Source of the DNA: Actinomycetes bacterium
GTDB taxonomy: Bacteria > Actinomycetota > Actinomycetes > Propionibacteriales > Propionibacteriaceae
Direction: 5' to 3'
NCBI GenBank assembly: GCA_023387135.1
Contig: JAEWIK010000140.1
Location: forward strand, 1 to 7,128
Length of the DNA stretch: 7,128 bases
Positions 6,095 through 7,128 of the stretch are shown here, piece by piece (the stretch's first letter is position 1; the number at the start of each line of letters is the position of its first letter). The notes under the pieces were generated by a model that was not told the origin of the DNA, searched no databases, and saw only the letters and a program-made list of their open reading frames with translations. A program made the translations under genes and the position numbers.

Positions 6095-6100
6095 ACAGTA
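6095..6100 (-). promoter_or_regulatory. Putative -10 box of the 101-residue gene
   Basis: TACTGT on the minus strand fits TAnnnT and ends 6 bases before ATG 6088, consistent with a leaderless transcript; no GGAGG-like site precedes that ATG. It shares two base pairs (6099-6100) with a plus-strand TAGAGT hexamer, so the two promoters could exclude each other. No clear -35 is seen. Confidence 0.45.
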
Positions 6101-6104
6101 GAGT
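6099..6104 (+). promoter_or_regulatory. Possible -10 box of the WYL regulator gene
   Basis: TAGAGT matches TAnnnT and would give a leader of about 60 bases carrying the AGGAGGT ribosome binding site. Downstream, TTCCGG occurs twice, 15 bases apart (6108-6113 and 6123-6128), and could be an operator for autoregulation. No -35 is recognisable, so this is tentative. Confidence 0.3.
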
Positions 6105-6157
6105 CGGTTCCGGACGTTCTACTTCCGGTTTTCAGAAGCCCTCTCGAAGAATTACGT

Positions 6158-6164
6158 AGGAGGT
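6158..6164 (+). promoter_or_regulatory. Strong ribosome binding site fixing the WYL gene start
   Basis: AGGAGGT lies 5 bases before ATG 6170 and is the best Shine-Dalgarno sequence in the window. It settles the start of the regulator at 6170, although the frame is open upstream to 5942. Confidence 0.85.
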
Positions 6165-6169
6165 CGGCG

Positions 6170-7126
6170 ATGACTGTCGAATCCAGCCCGACGGCGCGCG
6201 CCCTGCTGGCCCTGGAGGTCATCCAGAACACGCCAGGCGTCACCGCCGACAGGCTCGCCAACTCGCTCGGGGTCACCGAGCGGGCCGCCCGCCGCTACGT
6301 CAGCATCCTGCGCGAGGCCGAGATCCCCATCCTCTCCACGCGCGGCCCCTACGGCGGCTACACGGTGGGACGCGGGGTGCGGCTGCCCCCGCTGATCTTC
6401 AGTTCGACGGAGGCGCTGGGCCTGGTGATGGCGGTCCTCGACGCCCATCACGAGGCCGCCGACACCGAGGATCCCGTAGCCACGGCGCTGGGGAAGATCA
6501 TCCGCGCGCTGCCCGAGCCCGTCGCGCGACAGGCGGAGGCGGTCAGGCGTTCGACCCACACCGTGCCGGACAGGTACGCCGCCCGTCCCGACCCCTCGAC
6601 GACAGCGCTGCTCGTCGACGCCGTCTCGAAGCGCCGGCTGGTCTCGCTCGGCTACAGGTCGGAAGCGGGCTCGGAGTGGGTCACGCTGGTGGAACCTTGG
6701 GCCGTCGTCGCCCGCCACGGACGCTGGTACCTGCTCTGCAAGCTCACCAAGAGCGGTGACCTGCGGACGTACAGGCTCGACAGGGTGCGCAGCGTCGAGA
6801 TCACGAATGATGAATTCTCTCCGCCCGACGGCCTCGACCCGGTGGCCACGCTGGAGGACAACCTCGCCCTCGGCTGGGAGTTCCCGTGCGAGGTGCTGAT
6901 CAAGGCGCCCGCGGAGAAGCTGTCCTGGTTCCCGCGGTGGATCGGCAGGCTCGAGCCCGTGGACGAGGAGACGACGAGGCTGACCGGCACCACGAGCGAC
7001 CCGGCCTACTACGTCGAGCAACTCGTCATGCTGCACGTCCCCTACACGGTCATCGGAGGCCCCGAGATCCGCGAGGAGGCCCGCGTCACCGCCCAACGCA
7101 TGCTGGACGCGGTGGCCCCGCTCTGA
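6170..7126 (+). CDS. WYL-domain transcriptional regulator, HTH-WYL-WCX (318 aa)
   Basis: Cytoplasmic DNA-binding regulator of the YafY/DeoR-like WYL group. Residues 8-56 form a winged helix-turn-helix (TADRLANSLGVTERAARRYV, 25-44), followed by the wing TRGPYGGYTVGRG (57-69). The WYL domain spans about 144-213 and contains the name-giving Trp186-Tyr187-Leu188 and the RTYRLDRV block (199-206). WYL domains are thought to bind ligands such as nucleotides or nucleic acid ends. A C-terminal WCX extension (about 237-315) is present, so all three domains are complete. The start is ATG 6170, fixed by AGGAGGT 5 bases upstream. The upstream in-frame extension would overlap the divergent gene and has a low-complexity translation. 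WYL proteins regulate varied processes, from DNA damage to phage defence and metabolism. No defence genes are seen here; the divergent 101-residue and DUF1905 genes are the nearest candidate targets, by inference. The stop is 2 bases before the window end. Confidence 0.95.
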   Translation: MTVESSPTARALLALEVIQNTPGVTADRLANSLGVTERAARRYVSILREAEIPILSTRGPYGGYTVGRGVRLPPLIFSSTEALGLVMAVLDAHHEAADTEDPVATALGKIIRALPEPVARQAEAVRRSTHTVPDRYAARPDPSTTALLVDAVSKRRLVSLGYRSEAGSEWVTLVEPWAVVARHGRWYLLCKLTKSGDLRTYRLDRVRSVEITNDEFSPPDGLDPVATLEDNLALGWEFPCEVLIKAPAEKLSWFPRWIGRLEPVDEETTRLTGTTSDPAYYVEQLVMLHVPYTVIGGPEIREEARVTAQRMLDAVAPL

Positions 7127-7128
7127 GG

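Noticed and set aside
5942..6169. N-terminal extension of the WYL regulator to 5942
   Set aside because: AGGAGGT sits 5 bases before ATG 6170, the HTH begins right after that start, and the extension overlaps the divergent gene.
6170..7126. WYL regulator as a sign of a phage-defence island
   Set aside because: No nuclease, methylase, helicase, toxin or CRISPR gene is visible within the window. WYL proteins also regulate many other processes.

Overview
The window is GC-rich, with strong G/C preference at third codon positions, GTG and TTG starts, a WhiB-family iron-sulfur regulator and TAnnnT-type -10 boxes placed just before start codons. This points to an actinomycete. Pseudonocardiaceae (Amycolatopsis, Saccharomonospora or a relative) is my best guess from gene content and style, but the sequence does not prove it. 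It looks like ordinary chromosome: no transposase, integrase, tRNA, rRNA, CRISPR array or phage gene was seen, and no gap between genes exceeds about 150 bases.

Region 1 (14-2611, minus strand) is a tight three-gene ABC-2 exporter operon read from right to left: a NodI/DrrA-like ATPase, then two paralogous six-helix permeases. The genes overlap by 8 and 4 bases, so translation is probably coupled and the two permeases probably pair as a heterodimer on an ATPase dimer. The substrate is unknown.

Region 2 (2612-3376) is a 102-base divergent promoter region and a YigZ/IMPACT-family gene on the plus strand. Both divergent genes start with GTG, and each has the same TAGGGT hexamer exactly 6 bases upstream. 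This suggests a pair of leaderless transcripts around a central 14-base perfect palindrome.

Region 3 (3399-5428) holds a DUF4921 protein that resembles GalT-type nucleotidyltransferases (CxxC and HxH motifs). It is divergent from a WhiB-like protein that carries an extra C-terminal helix-turn-helix.

Region 4 (5456-7126) has a small DUF1905 protein and a 101-residue unrecognised protein on the minus strand. These are divergent from a complete WYL-domain regulator (HTH, WYL, C-terminal extension). The promoters of the 101-residue gene and the regulator appear to overlap, so that gene and its DUF1905 neighbour are the natural candidate targets of the regulator.

I found no convincing new multi-gene system. 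The points most worth following are the WhiB-HTH fusion, the GalT-like DUF4921 enzyme, the divergent leaderless promoters with their palindrome, and the WYL/unknown-protein pair.
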